33,243 bases of DNA from a virus: positions 1 through 33,243 of IMG/VR virus record IMGVR_UViG_3300027980_000288. One strand, written 5' to 3'. Below, piece after piece: positions 24,752 to 32,731 of this stretch (within the stretch, counting starts at the first letter, position 1; each line of letters starts with the position of its first letter). A program made the position numbers and the translations under genes. The notes under the pieces are model-generated. The model searched no databases. It had not been told where the DNA came from and saw nothing but the letters and a program-made list of their open reading frames with translations.

Positions 24752-25238
24752 TTAATTTTTTCATTTCTAATTCAAATTGATCTAATTTTTTGGGAGAGCC
24801 ACATAATGCGCTTGGGGCGTCAAACTGCTCCACTGGAAAAAGCTTATTATATTTTTTTATTTGCTTACCCAATCCAATCACCCCTTTTACTGGCTCACAT
24901 CCTTGACGGCGCAAAGCTGTTTGTAAATCACAAAATTCCTTTAACAGCCATATTCGTGCACATTCTTTTTTTTCACTTATTTTGTTATTATGTATACACT
25001 TAATGAATGGTGTAAAATACCAACCGTTTATACCAGCTGATTGCAAACGGCGTGTCAAGATTGTATATTCTAGTTCAGTAAGAAATTCTCTTGTCTCATC
25101 CATTTGTTTAGTAATCTTTAAGTCGCAGATAAAAAAGAATTTAGGCATACCTTCCCACATAGGTGTCATTGGCCCATAATCCATGTTTTTATATAACGGA
25201 CATGATTGACAAGCTATTATTTCATTCTTGATTCCCAT
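24735..25238 (-). CDS. Fe-S uracil-DNA-glycosylase-like protein (family 4 type), degenerate catalytic site
   Basis: This encodes 167 residues from ATG 25238, overlapping the preceding gene by 17 nt. The N-terminal CQSCPLY (Cys10, Cys13) and YFTPFIKCIHNNKISEKKEC (Cys81, Cys93) match the four cluster ligands of family 4 uracil-DNA glycosylases. GLGKQ near 122-126 matches the final strand/loop with G-x-x-A. The normal catalytic GEAPGxxED after the first cysteines is replaced by ICDLKITKQMDETREFL. Thus I see an Fe-S-UDG fold without the catalytic Glu/Asp and without the HPSP motif. It could bind damaged DNA or act in another way. UDG-family fold fairly likely; activity doubtful. Confidence 0.55.
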   Translation of the reverse strand: MGIKNEIIACQSCPLYKNMDYGPMTPMWEGMPKFFFICDLKITKQMDETREFLTELEYTILTRRLQSAGINGWYFTPFIKCIHNNKISEKKECARIWLLKEFCDLQTALRRQGCEPVKGVIGLGKQIKKYNKLFPVEQFDAPSALCGSPKKLDQFELEMKKLNDQLQ

Positions 25239-25602
25239 TTTTTAACTCACAATTTTCATTTTCTAAAAACTCTATATAATTTTTTAAATTAAAGATTTCT
25301 GCTTCTAAATCATCTTGATGCATATCCTCAGCTTCTAATTCTTTATCATAAGCCTTAAATGCATATGCAAATCCAAAAATAAAATGTAATAAACTACTTT
25401 TAAGTAACTCTCCGTCTTTTAAATCTGGATTGGTAATGATCTCGTGTACACATTTACTATACAAAGAGTATAAAAATTTTTCTTTCTTTACAGAATGAAT
25501 AATGTTTAAAATTTTAGATTCATTCATATCTAAGATAGATTGAAGTTTTTCTACAGGAAAATCTTTCAGCAATAAATCTTTTGTTGCTTTGCTAATCTTC
25601 AT
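25222..25602 (-). CDS. Hypothetical helical protein between polymerase halves
   Basis: This encodes 126 residues from ATG 25602, 11 nt inside the N-terminal polymerase gene. No family is recognised. It is predicted nearly all helical by eye. An N-terminal helix-turn region (LLKDFPVEKLQSILDM) leads to a middle with LLKSSLLHFIFGFAYAFKAY, a possible hydrophobic helix, and then a Glu/Leu/Asn coiled-coil-like C-terminus (EAEIFNLKNYIEFLENENCE). It overlaps its neighbours at both ends. The role is unknown. Confidence 0.5.
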   Translation of the reverse strand: MKISKATKDLLLKDFPVEKLQSILDMNESKILNIIHSVKKEKFLYSLYSKCVHEIITNPDLKDGELLKSSLLHFIFGFAYAFKAYDKELEAEDMHQDDLEAEIFNLKNYIEFLENENCELKNGNQE

Positions 25603-27445
25603 AATTGGATTGTAATATATTATTAAGTTCCATTAAACAATCCAAATTCTTCAATGCTAAAATATCAAATTTTACTAGACTAACATCTTCGAAAGAATAC
25701 ATGTCTAAGGCACAAATATTCTTATTTTTCTTTTGATCTCTAGTTATTGGAGCGTTGGATGTTATTGGAAGATCTGAGATGATAACAGCAGATGGGTGAG
25801 AAGAGGTTGATTTAATTGCACCTTCTAATTGAATTGCTAATTTAAAATACTTTGCCCATTCACCAACAAGTTTATTATTGCCGCTTTCATCAGTTTCAAC
25901 CCTACAGTAATCATGGAGTAATTCCGGTTCTTCTTTAAGCGTGTAGAGTAATAGTGAGTCAGTTCCTTCTCGTTTTGAGAATTCTTCCAACTTGTCAGAA
26001 ATCTTATCTTTGGCCGGAATTAATTCCGAAACTTTATTCATTGTTGTGTGATCACATACTTGATATACGCGAAGGACATCCTTTAACGCACCCCGTCCTT
26101 GTAATTTACCAAAGGCAACTGCTTGAACAACATGCTCTTCTCCGTATTTTTCTGTAATATATCGAATTACATCATCGCGGCGAGATGTTGGAAAGTCTAC
26201 ATCATAATCCGGTAATTGCCCAGCTTTAGCGCGGTCAACAGAATAGAATCTCTCAAAGAGTAAATTGTATTTAATCGGATCGAGAGAGGTAATTCCGAGA
26301 AAGAATCCGGTAAGACAGCCGCCACCGGAACCACGAGCTGGCCCCACAAGCATTCCTTGATTAATGGCCCACTGTACATAATCTTGGACGATGAGGAAAT
26401 ATCCAGAAAGATTGGATGAACAGATAAGTTCGAGTTCTGTTTCCAAACGTTTCTTGTAAATTGGGTCATTATCATATTGTTCTTCGAGAACTTTGTAACA
26501 TATTTCTTTAAGTTTAGCGTTATCGTCGTCGGAAAATTTCGGAATGGCTGGTTTGCTAGTGATGTCATAATCTTCTATCTTATCTACAATTTCTTGTGTT
26601 GCATCAAGTAATTTTTGTGGATAACATTTATTAGCAACCTCATTAGTAATTAAACCATATTTCCCGGAAGTAAAGTATGGTATATCATCCAAATATTTTA
26701 CTTGTGTATTCTGCTTAATTGCCACAAATGTTTTGTGTGCTGGGGCATCAGATTCATCAATATAATGTGAGTCGCCGGTACCAACTGATTGAAATCCATG
26801 TTGTTCTGCAAGTCTAAAAAGAGTTAAACCCAATGCTTGTTGAAGCATATCATCCTGATCAAATAGTTGGCATTCAACATAAAAGTCTTTGCCGAATACA
26901 TTTTTATATCTAGAACATATCTCTATGAATTCTTCTTCGTAAGTTGGGAGAAGGTATTGGTCCGCACATTCTAGTGTCTCGCACATAGAGACACCTTCAT
27001 TATTATAAAATATAATATTTGCTAAAGCTGTACCCAAATGACCACATATGACTATTAAACCCTCACTGTGATTAAATAATGCTTCTTCGTCAATTCTGGG
27101 ATAATAATAAAAATTATTAGCGGCATACTCGGTTAATTTACACAGATTCTGGAATCCTGTTTTATTTTTTGCAAGTACCACTAAATGATCTAATTTACGA
27201 TTCTCATTATTCTTTTCTTTTGCTGATTTTGAATCTTGGCAGATATAAAACTCAATACCATAAATTGGTTTTATACCTTCTTTTTCGCAAGCTTTACATA
27301 AGTCTACACAGTTAGACATATTGCCGTGATCAGTGAGAGCAACGGCAGTTTGACCATCTGCTTTTACAAATTTTACAATATCTTCAATCTTTGAGAAACT
27401 ATCCCATGAATATAATGAATGTACATGTAAATTTGTAAAGCTCAT
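25592..27445 (-). CDS. dnaE: DNA polymerase III alpha, N-terminal half (PHP and palm)
   Basis: This encodes 617 residues from ATG 27445, whose ATG overlaps the preceding stop. Residues 6-43 are the PHP domain start (LHVHSLYS, then ALTDHGNM) with further PHP metal ligands at HLVVLAKN, VECQLFD and TGDSHYID, so a metal site looks complete. The palm follows: VGPARGSGGGCL, LDPIKYNLLFERF, then LPDYDVDFP with the catalytic Asp pair (Asp413/415/417 region). VKFDILALKNLD near the end has the third Asp (Asp594). The protein stops about 23 residues later, at the point where intact DnaE continues into fingers. The remainder is encoded at 21503-23506 with four genes in between. Phage origin is inferred from context. 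The N-terminus is otherwise full length. Confidence 0.92.
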   Translation of the reverse strand: MSFTNLHVHSLYSWDSFSKIEDIVKFVKADGQTAVALTDHGNMSNCVDLCKACEKEGIKPIYGIEFYICQDSKSAKEKNNENRKLDHLVVLAKNKTGFQNLCKLTEYAANNFYYYPRIDEEALFNHSEGLIVICGHLGTALANIIFYNNEGVSMCETLECADQYLLPTYEEEFIEICSRYKNVFGKDFYVECQLFDQDDMLQQALGLTLFRLAEQHGFQSVGTGDSHYIDESDAPAHKTFVAIKQNTQVKYLDDIPYFTSGKYGLITNEVANKCYPQKLLDATQEIVDKIEDYDITSKPAIPKFSDDDNAKLKEICYKVLEEQYDNDPIYKKRLETELELICSSNLSGYFLIVQDYVQWAINQGMLVGPARGSGGGCLTGFFLGITSLDPIKYNLLFERFYSVDRAKAGQLPDYDVDFPTSRRDDVIRYITEKYGEEHVVQAVAFGKLQGRGALKDVLRVYQVCDHTTMNKVSELIPAKDKISDKLEEFSKREGTDSLLLYTLKEEPELLHDYCRVETDESGNNKLVGEWAKYFKLAIQLEGAIKSTSSHPSAVIISDLPITSNAPITRDQKKNKNICALDMYSFEDVSLVKFDILALKNLDCLMELNNILQSNYED

Positions 27446-28020
27446 AATATACCTGTAATTTGAAATAATGCTATGATAGCGGCAGAAGGATACTCCACAT
27501 CCTTTATATAATAATGTAACTTATTAGTGACGGCTGGCATTAAGAAAAAAGAATCTTTTTTACCAGCTTTTTCAAATTTTACACCATGTTTTGGATAATC
27601 ATCTACTAATATGCCATCATTATCAACAACAATTGATTTACTATGGGTAATAATTAAATTTTTACTCATATCTGGAAAATGATCATTTAACCATAATTGT
27701 TTACCGGCTGAACAAATACCATTTGGTATAGGTGAAGTTAAGAAGAAAACATTTTCTTTACCATACTTTTCAATACTTAACTTAACACACTGTTCTGCCC
27801 ACGGTAGAAATGGAATAGTTCTCCAAAATTCTTGATCCAGCACTAACCAAAACTCATCATGAGTCATATTTACTAACTCATTTATTTCTCTATGTCCTAG
27901 ATTTTCAGGATTTAAATAAGGATTCTTAATTCCATGAAATTTACACGCCGCATCAGATGTATCTAGTAATGTTTCATCAAGATCCCAAAAAATTCTTTTC
28001 TTTTCAATCTTTTTTATCAT
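27442..28020 (-). CDS. 5'(3')-deoxyribonucleotidase-like HAD phosphatase
   Basis: This encodes 192 residues from ATG 28020, chosen because GGAAGGA (28027-28033) is 6 nt upstream; upstream starts at 28023 and 28047 are possible. It is a HAD fold: FWDLDETLLDT at 11-21 (nucleophile Asp13, acid Asp15), then VFFLTSPIPNGICSAGKQLW (Thr/Ser motif II with the Cys-x-x-K-x-x-W segment of NT5C-type enzymes), and ILVDDYPKHG with the acidic motif. Enzymes of this type hydrolyse dNMPs to deoxynucleosides. Its stop overlaps the polymerase start. It may adjust dNMP pools during phage replication. Substrate specificity is inferred. Confidence 0.75.
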   Translation of the reverse strand: MIKKIEKKRIFWDLDETLLDTSDAACKFHGIKNPYLNPENLGHREINELVNMTHDEFWLVLDQEFWRTIPFLPWAEQCVKLSIEKYGKENVFFLTSPIPNGICSAGKQLWLNDHFPDMSKNLIITHSKSIVVDNDGILVDDYPKHGVKFEKAGKKDSFFLMPAVTNKLHYYIKDVEYPSAAIIALFQITGIL

Positions 28021-29023
28021 CATTTTTCCTTCCGCCACCTTCACCATAAGTATTGATTTTGGTTAAGTCAGCATATTGTTCAACCGTCTTTTTCATTCCA
28101 TCTTCACTAATCTTTTTATGAAGAAAATCACACAATGATGCTCCATTAGTGAAACTTGTAGGTTTACTAAACGAACAACAATACTTGCATTTCCAACTCT
28201 TTTGTGATGGATCAAATCTTTTAGGCGGCTTGCGTACATTTTGCATAAGATTAAAGTGTTTTCTAATATTATGTTCAGCTTCTTTCAACATCTCTTTGGT
28301 GCCCATAACTGAAAAAATACCGCCAGCATTTATAAAAAACAAACTCATTATAAATTGTTTCTCAGGATAAAGTTGATTTAATGCATACAAATAGAATAGA
28401 AGTTGATGATCCTTTTTAAGATATTCAACTGTTTTTTCTTCATCTGTAGCGAAATCATTTCTTCGACCTGTTTTAAAATCCAAGACTTCATATACATCGT
28501 CACCGTGATCTATGATCGTATCAATCGTTCCACGAATTGCTAGGTGCCCAGTATGTTTTTCTCCGTCAATAGTTACAGAATATCTAGCCCACGGTTCTTT
28601 AATTTCAAAATCAAAGAATTTTTCAGTCTCTATAATATTCAGAGTTGCCGGATCATGTTCTGGATAATCTATCAAAGACTTAGTTAACCATTGATCAATT
28701 TCTTTCTCACTAATTTTTTTGTCAAAATCAATATGAGTTTCTACACCTTTATAGTATTCAATAACTTTTGGCAGTGTCTTTTTATAATCTTTAGCCCAAT
28801 CAACTTTGACGATACCAAAATTATCATCTTCAATTTCAGATTCATTAATTCTTTCGGCCATACCAGCCAAGGCTCTTAACTCAGCACACTTATGGAAGAT
28901 AGTACCTTTGGTAGCTGCTGCTCCAGCCTTATTTGAGAACCCAAAAACATATTGTAAATAGTATTGGTGTTCGCAGAATTTATACGTTCCGATTGCAGAG
29001 CTTCTAAGATACGGTACTAGCAT
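28004..29023 (-). CDS. Cas4/RecB-like PD-(D/E)XK nuclease with Fe-S cysteines
   Basis: This encodes 339 residues from ATG 29023; an in-frame TTG two codons upstream (29029) has a better AAGG spacing and is the alternative. Motifs in order: the N-terminal YKFCEHQYYLQY with Cys17, GTIFHKCAE with His44, IRGTID with Asp168, and YEVLDFKTG with Asp182 and Lys184, followed by QLLFYLYAL with a catalytic Gln. The C-terminus WKCKYCCSF...SLC supplies the other three cluster cysteines. This is the layout of AddB/Cas4-type 5'-3' exonucleases. It may prepare ends for recombination with the annealing-like protein at 12326-13069 or process replication DNA. No CRISPR array or cas1/cas2 is present, so a CRISPR role is not suggested. 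Confidence 0.85.
   Translation of the reverse strand: MLVPYLRSSAIGTYKFCEHQYYLQYVFGFSNKAGAAATKGTIFHKCAELRALAGMAERINESEIEDDNFGIVKVDWAKDYKKTLPKVIEYYKGVETHIDFDKKISEKEIDQWLTKSLIDYPEHDPATLNIIETEKFFDFEIKEPWARYSVTIDGEKHTGHLAIRGTIDTIIDHGDDVYEVLDFKTGRRNDFATDEEKTVEYLKKDHQLLFYLYALNQLYPEKQFIMSLFFINAGGIFSVMGTKEMLKEAEHNIRKHFNLMQNVRKPPKRFDPSQKSWKCKYCCSFSKPTSFTNGASLCDFLHKKISEDGMKKTVEQYADLTKINTYGEGGGRKNDDKKD
28027..28033 (-). promoter_or_regulatory. Shine-Dalgarno fixing the nucleotidase start
   Basis: GGAAGGA on the - strand lies 6 nt before the ATG at 28020, supporting this start rather than the upstream ATG at 28047 (which would precede the Shine-Dalgarno). It lies within the 3' end of the Cas4-like gene. 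Confidence 0.6.
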
Positions 29024-29813
29024 GATCAATTTTTACCTTTTTATTTTCTAAAAAGTTATTATCAACCAAATATTTAATAACTAATTCATTTTTTTCAATC
29101 ATATTTAAATCATCTGGTACGATTAAATCGTAACGATCATTATCAATATTTTTTAATCCATTTTCTGATTTGGCTGAAGACTTCAGAACACTGCGTGAGT
29201 GTTTGATTAAACATACATTGTCAGGATCTGCCAACTTACGCTTTTCGCAAAATTCAAATTCATTTAAGAATCTTCCATCTGGAAGAATAGCAACTTCTGG
29301 TTGCCATTTTTCTAAGGTTTTAAAGGCACCTTTAATATGTACATCTGGATCAATGACACGTAAAACATCTGTGCCAAAAACTTCTAAGAGCTGGCGATAA
29401 GTCATTGGATCATTAACTTTGTGTTTGCCTTTGTAATAGCTAGTATCTACTAGCTTATTCATCATTTTCCAAGTAATTTCAGACGGCGAATTCTTATCAT
29501 CGTCTGAACCATATAATTTTTCTAATGGAACACCAAACATTAATGATACAACATGTTTTAACTTATCTGCATAACTTGCATGCATAACATATTTGTAAAC
29601 ATTATGTGCATAAAATGTTCTAATATTTTCTTCTTGGGTGTCAATATCAAATTTAAATCCCGTGCCGTCTGCATATTCTACAAACATCTCACCCTGATCA
29701 TTAAATTTAACAACTGGCACAACTTCTTTTTGAACAGCAATATAACCATAAATTGCAGTTGCCGTTGTCGTTTTTCCAGATTGCTTAGTTCCAAATAAAC
29801 AAATTTCTTTCAT
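29004..29813 (-). CDS. Deoxynucleoside monophosphate kinase
   Basis: This encodes 269 residues from ATG 29813, in ATGA overlap with the primase stop; an ATG at 29825 is less likely because it has no Shine-Dalgarno. A P-loop GTKQSGKT at residues 8-15 is followed by ASYADKLKHVVSLMFGVPLE, the LID/helix segment shared with phage dNMP kinases (T4 gene 1-like), then YRQLLEVFGTDVLR and LPDGRFLNEFEF with the conserved D-x-R. The family phosphorylates dTMP, dGMP and modified dNMPs for phage DNA synthesis. It is next to an NT5C-like phosphatase and the polymerase, so control of nucleotide pools is likely. Firm family call. Confidence 0.9.
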   Translation of the reverse strand: MKEICLFGTKQSGKTTTATAIYGYIAVQKEVVPVVKFNDQGEMFVEYADGTGFKFDIDTQEENIRTFYAHNVYKYVMHASYADKLKHVVSLMFGVPLEKLYGSDDDKNSPSEITWKMMNKLVDTSYYKGKHKVNDPMTYRQLLEVFGTDVLRVIDPDVHIKGAFKTLEKWQPEVAILPDGRFLNEFEFCEKRKLADPDNVCLIKHSRSVLKSSAKSENGLKNIDNDRYDLIVPDDLNMIEKNELVIKYLVDNNFLENKKVKIDHASTVS

Positions 29814-30796
29814 ATCTTTTTCCATGTTGGTAAAATACTTAATTCTATTTCTTTATCAGTCATGCTATCAATATCTTTTTTAGATAGTTTTGGTGCAAAG
29901 ATACCGAAGTCATTCATGTAATTTTTAATAAACTTTTGTTTGAATTTCTTACCCGCATCATCATTATCATATGCTAGTAAGATTTTCTGAATACCAAGAC
30001 TTTTCAGTAATTGCATTCGTTCTCTACTGAAGTCTCCTCCCAAACACGCCACAGCTGGCATTCCTAGTTGATCTAATCTCCAAACACAAGATACCCCCTC
30101 AACTAATATAACCTTATTTCTTTCACCAATGCGATGAATATTGTATAAAGTTTTTGCTTTTTGAGAATCTTTTTGCATAATCCATTTCGGACCGAAATCT
30201 ATACATGGCTTATTTGGATTATGATACTGTGAGCACTTTTGACATTCGGAGAAATGTGAGCGAGCTACATAACCCATATACTTACCAGAAATATCATGAA
30301 ATGGCACTACCGCTCTGTCTTCGGCTGGAAAGTGAAAACAATCTCCAACTTCAAACTTTTCCAACGTAATAGCTGGAAAATTACGGGTAATGGAATAATA
30401 GTCTGATGGAATTTTTAATCCCGGCAAAGGTTCACAGTAATGAATCTCATTAGAAGTCTTTTCGATTTCTTGCCGTATATTACTGCGGTCTATTGATGTT
30501 CCTTCTTTGATAAATTTTAAGACTTGGCTGTCTGTAAAAGTTTTATCGTAGTGAGCTTCCAACGTTCCCTTGACTAAGCCAAATACTGATCTTTCATACT
30601 TTTCAGAACAATTATCACTCCAACAGGACCAAATACCGTTTGGCATTTTGATTGAAGACTTATTGATCGACTGTGATCCGTGAATAGGACACTTTAATTT
30701 AATATTATCTCCAAACACCTTGTATTCAATATTTAATTTATCCAATAATGAATAAACTCTTTCAGTTGCTAAAATATTAAATTTCGAGATCTTCAT
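29810..30796 (-). CDS. DnaG-like primase with extra Cys cluster
   Basis: This encodes 328 residues. I start at ATG 30796 (MKISKFNIL), as a longer start at 30871 would add 25 residues of basic sequence overlapping the helicase. A CHC2-type zinc finger is at Cys36, His39, Cys58 and Cys63 (C-x2-H-x18-C-x4-C). A second cluster, CQKCSQYHNPNKPC, lies at about 197-210. The TOPRIM domain is VILVEGVSCVWRLDQLG with the catalytic Glu, then ILLAYDNDDAG with the metal-binding Asp pair. It lacks the helicase-binding C-terminal domain of bacterial DnaG, which is common in phage primases. The next-upstream gene is the helicase, so they likely act together. Confidence 0.88.
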   Translation of the reverse strand: MKISKFNILATERVYSLLDKLNIEYKVFGDNIKLKCPIHGSQSINKSSIKMPNGIWSCWSDNCSEKYERSVFGLVKGTLEAHYDKTFTDSQVLKFIKEGTSIDRSNIRQEIEKTSNEIHYCEPLPGLKIPSDYYSITRNFPAITLEKFEVGDCFHFPAEDRAVVPFHDISGKYMGYVARSHFSECQKCSQYHNPNKPCIDFGPKWIMQKDSQKAKTLYNIHRIGERNKVILVEGVSCVWRLDQLGMPAVACLGGDFSRERMQLLKSLGIQKILLAYDNDDAGKKFKQKFIKNYMNDFGIFAPKLSKKDIDSMTDKEIELSILPTWKKI

Positions 30797-32192
30797 CTTT
30801 GTCTTTATTTTGATCTTTCTGTTCAGATGGATCCTTTTTACCGTGTAAACCAACTTCAATAATTGAAGCAAGTTCTTTTCTCATATTTAATGAGATGTAT
30901 TCTCCAAGTTCGTGCTCCCCACCGTACCGACTTTTCAGTGTAATCAATTTACGATTACCATTTGGAAATCCATCGTTAGTTCTTTCTTCTAACGTTTTGT
31001 GTTTAAAAATACTAAATGAATTTGCTAACCAAAGTAATCTATCTGATTGAGAAATGACAGCTGTAGATTCTTTATCAATACCGTCACGATTTAGCTGTAC
31101 AAAACTTAAGCATGGAATATCATAGCGTTTAGCGAAATCTGTCATCTTGGAAATTTGAAATCCTAAGGCTTGAAATTCGGCCATATCGCCAGCATCATCC
31201 ATACTCATCAGCTTAAAATAATCATAGACGATAGCACATTGATTAGCTTTCCCGTCAGCTTTAATACCCACCTCTTTATAAATCCATCTACGAATGATTG
31301 ATAAGATTTCGTCAAATGGCATACCAGCTACAGACTTATGATAAATTGGTCGTTTTTCTAACGCATCTACCGAATTATAAACTTTTTGTTTATGTAAAGG
31401 AATGTTGCCAAATTTACCATTTTCTACTGAATTGATTTCAACTTCGGCGAGGTTGGCAATAAATCTTGGTAGAACTTCCTTGTATTGCATTTCAGTGTCC
31501 AAGATCAGGACTGGAAAATCAATACTTGATATGAACAACGATGCTATTTGTCCAATAAAAGATTTACCAACACCAGATCTAGCACCTATTAAATGTACGC
31601 CTGTACGTAATCCACCGCCAATAGACTTGTCAAATTCTGACCATCCTGTTGGGATACCAACAAGATCAGTTGGGTTAGCTTCCCAATCTTCAACAATACT
31701 TTTGGCATCTTGACCAATTTTAATTGGATTCTCATCACCATTACTATATTTTTTAATAAGATCGAAAATTGCTGATTCAGAAACTGAAAAGATTTTATCA
31801 ATTGTTTCTGATCCCGAACATTCTGCTAATTCTTGAATACATTTCTTATGTAAAATTTGACTTTCTTGAATTAGTTTAATATTACGTAAGCGTTGTGCTA
31901 ATTGACGAACTGAAGATGGGTCTGGATCTACTTTAAAAATCTGTTCAATTTTAGTAATGTCTTTTGACTCAATGCCCATTTGCATTGCTTCAGATAAAAC
32001 AGATGAGACTTTAAAAGCATTATTATTATGAAAGATTTTTTCGAATGTTGCAAAAACAATCTTATTTAAAAATCCATCAAAATGAGCTTCGTTGATTAAA
32101 TCAACGCAATCTACAAAACTGTCTTTTCCGCCAGCCAAAATAGAAGACAATAAAAAGTTTTCATCTAGCATCTTGACATTGTTCACAGACAC
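30777..32192 (-). CDS. Replicative DnaB-type helicase
   Basis: This encodes 471 residues from GTG 32192. I chose it because GGAGG (32201-32205) lies 8 nt upstream; an ATG at 32207 would contain that Shine-Dalgarno, and an ATG at 32171 is possible. An N-terminal helical domain of about 145 residues is followed by a linker and the RecA-like domain. Walker A GARSGVGKS has Lys210; LILDTEMQ is the H1a-type element; Walker B is CAIVYDYFKLM; and FVQLNRDG is the sensor and H4-like segment. GGEHELGEY near the C-terminus is the arginine-finger region. The C-terminal tail is Lys/Asp/Glu-rich. It unwinds DNA 5'-3' ahead of the replicase in the expected partnership with the primase just downstream. Confidence 0.92.
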   Translation of the reverse strand: MSVNNVKMLDENFLLSSILAGGKDSFVDCVDLINEAHFDGFLNKIVFATFEKIFHNNNAFKVSSVLSEAMQMGIESKDITKIEQIFKVDPDPSSVRQLAQRLRNIKLIQESQILHKKCIQELAECSGSETIDKIFSVSESAIFDLIKKYSNGDENPIKIGQDAKSIVEDWEANPTDLVGIPTGWSEFDKSIGGGLRTGVHLIGARSGVGKSFIGQIASLFISSIDFPVLILDTEMQYKEVLPRFIANLAEVEINSVENGKFGNIPLHKQKVYNSVDALEKRPIYHKSVAGMPFDEILSIIRRWIYKEVGIKADGKANQCAIVYDYFKLMSMDDAGDMAEFQALGFQISKMTDFAKRYDIPCLSFVQLNRDGIDKESTAVISQSDRLLWLANSFSIFKHKTLEERTNDGFPNGNRKLITLKSRYGGEHELGEYISLNMRKELASIIEVGLHGKKDPSEQKDQNKDKDEDLEI

Positions 32193-32727
32193 AATGATAT
32201 CCTCCATTTGGTGATTTTATCACAAAGTCTCTTTTCATTTCAACCATTTGATGACATTTTTTACACTCAGCTTTAATAAGTTTTACTGGTGGTCTATATT
32301 GTTTATCTATTTTCTTTTCATCTCCAAACTCTAAATGAGGTAACTTAGTTGGCCTTAAGTGTTTTAGGTTTTCAGGAATTTCTGCATCTGGATTTGTAAT
32401 AAAAACATAAGACTCTTCAGAATCTGTTTCTAAATCCTCAACAATATCATTTAATTCATTGGTAATTTGCTCTTCAACATCATTACTTTCATTGCCGAAA
32501 AAAGTAATTAAATCACGTAATTCTTCGATGGTATATTCTTTAATTGGTTGTAAAGATTTTGACATTTTAGTTGTCAAATATTTATAAAGCTCTCTCTTAC
32601 TTGCTGTTTTGGGATTGAATAAATCTGGAACTTCTAAGTTTTTACCAGTAATTTTATTATAAGCCTTAACTACTATATCCCAATTACCTTCTAAAATTCC
32701 TTTTTCAATATCTTTTAATAATTTCAT
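32161..32727 (-). CDS. Hypothetical protein with C-terminal zinc ribbon
   Basis: This encodes 188 residues from ATG 32727, 4 nt after the preceding stop. The N-terminal half is helical and charged (KGILEGNWDIVVKAYNKITG, then TASKRELYKYLTTKMSKS). The middle is acidic (DVEEQITNELNDIVEDLETD). The C-terminus holds a C-x2-C zinc ribbon with ECKKCHQMVEMKRDF and, 16 residues on, YHCVCEQC. It overlaps the helicase gene and so belongs to the replication module. A helicase loader or DNA-binding accessory would fit but is not shown by sequence. Confidence 0.55.
   Translation of the reverse strand: MKLLKDIEKGILEGNWDIVVKAYNKITGKNLEVPDLFNPKTASKRELYKYLTTKMSKSLQPIKEYTIEELRDLITFFGNESNDVEEQITNELNDIVEDLETDSEESYVFITNPDAEIPENLKHLRPTKLPHLEFGDEKKIDKQYRPPVKLIKAECKKCHQMVEMKRDFVIKSPNGGYHCVCEQCQDAR
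32201..32205 (-). promoter_or_regulatory. Strong Shine-Dalgarno fixing the helicase start
   Basis: GGAGG on the - strand lies 8 nt before the GTG at 32192, inside the last codons of the upstream gene. Of the three possible helicase starts this one has the best site, so a GTG start is favoured despite two nearby ATGs. Confidence 0.65.
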
Positions 32728-32731
32728 ACTT

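Noticed and set aside
23470-25602. A split intein joining the two polymerase halves
   Set aside because: The end of the N-terminal half (ELNNILQSNYED) has no intein block A or B, and the beginning of the C-terminal half has no block F/G with a terminal Asn. The only intein is the contiguous one at 22490-22867.
21503-27445. A simple frameshift or sequencing error breaking one polymerase gene
   Set aside because: The halves are over 2 kb apart with four intact, overlapping genes between them, so this is a rearrangement rather than a frameshift.
28004-29023. A CRISPR-associated role for the Cas4-like nuclease
   Set aside because: No repeat-spacer array and no cas1/cas2-like gene are visible; stand-alone Cas4/RecB-like nucleases are common in phage replication modules.
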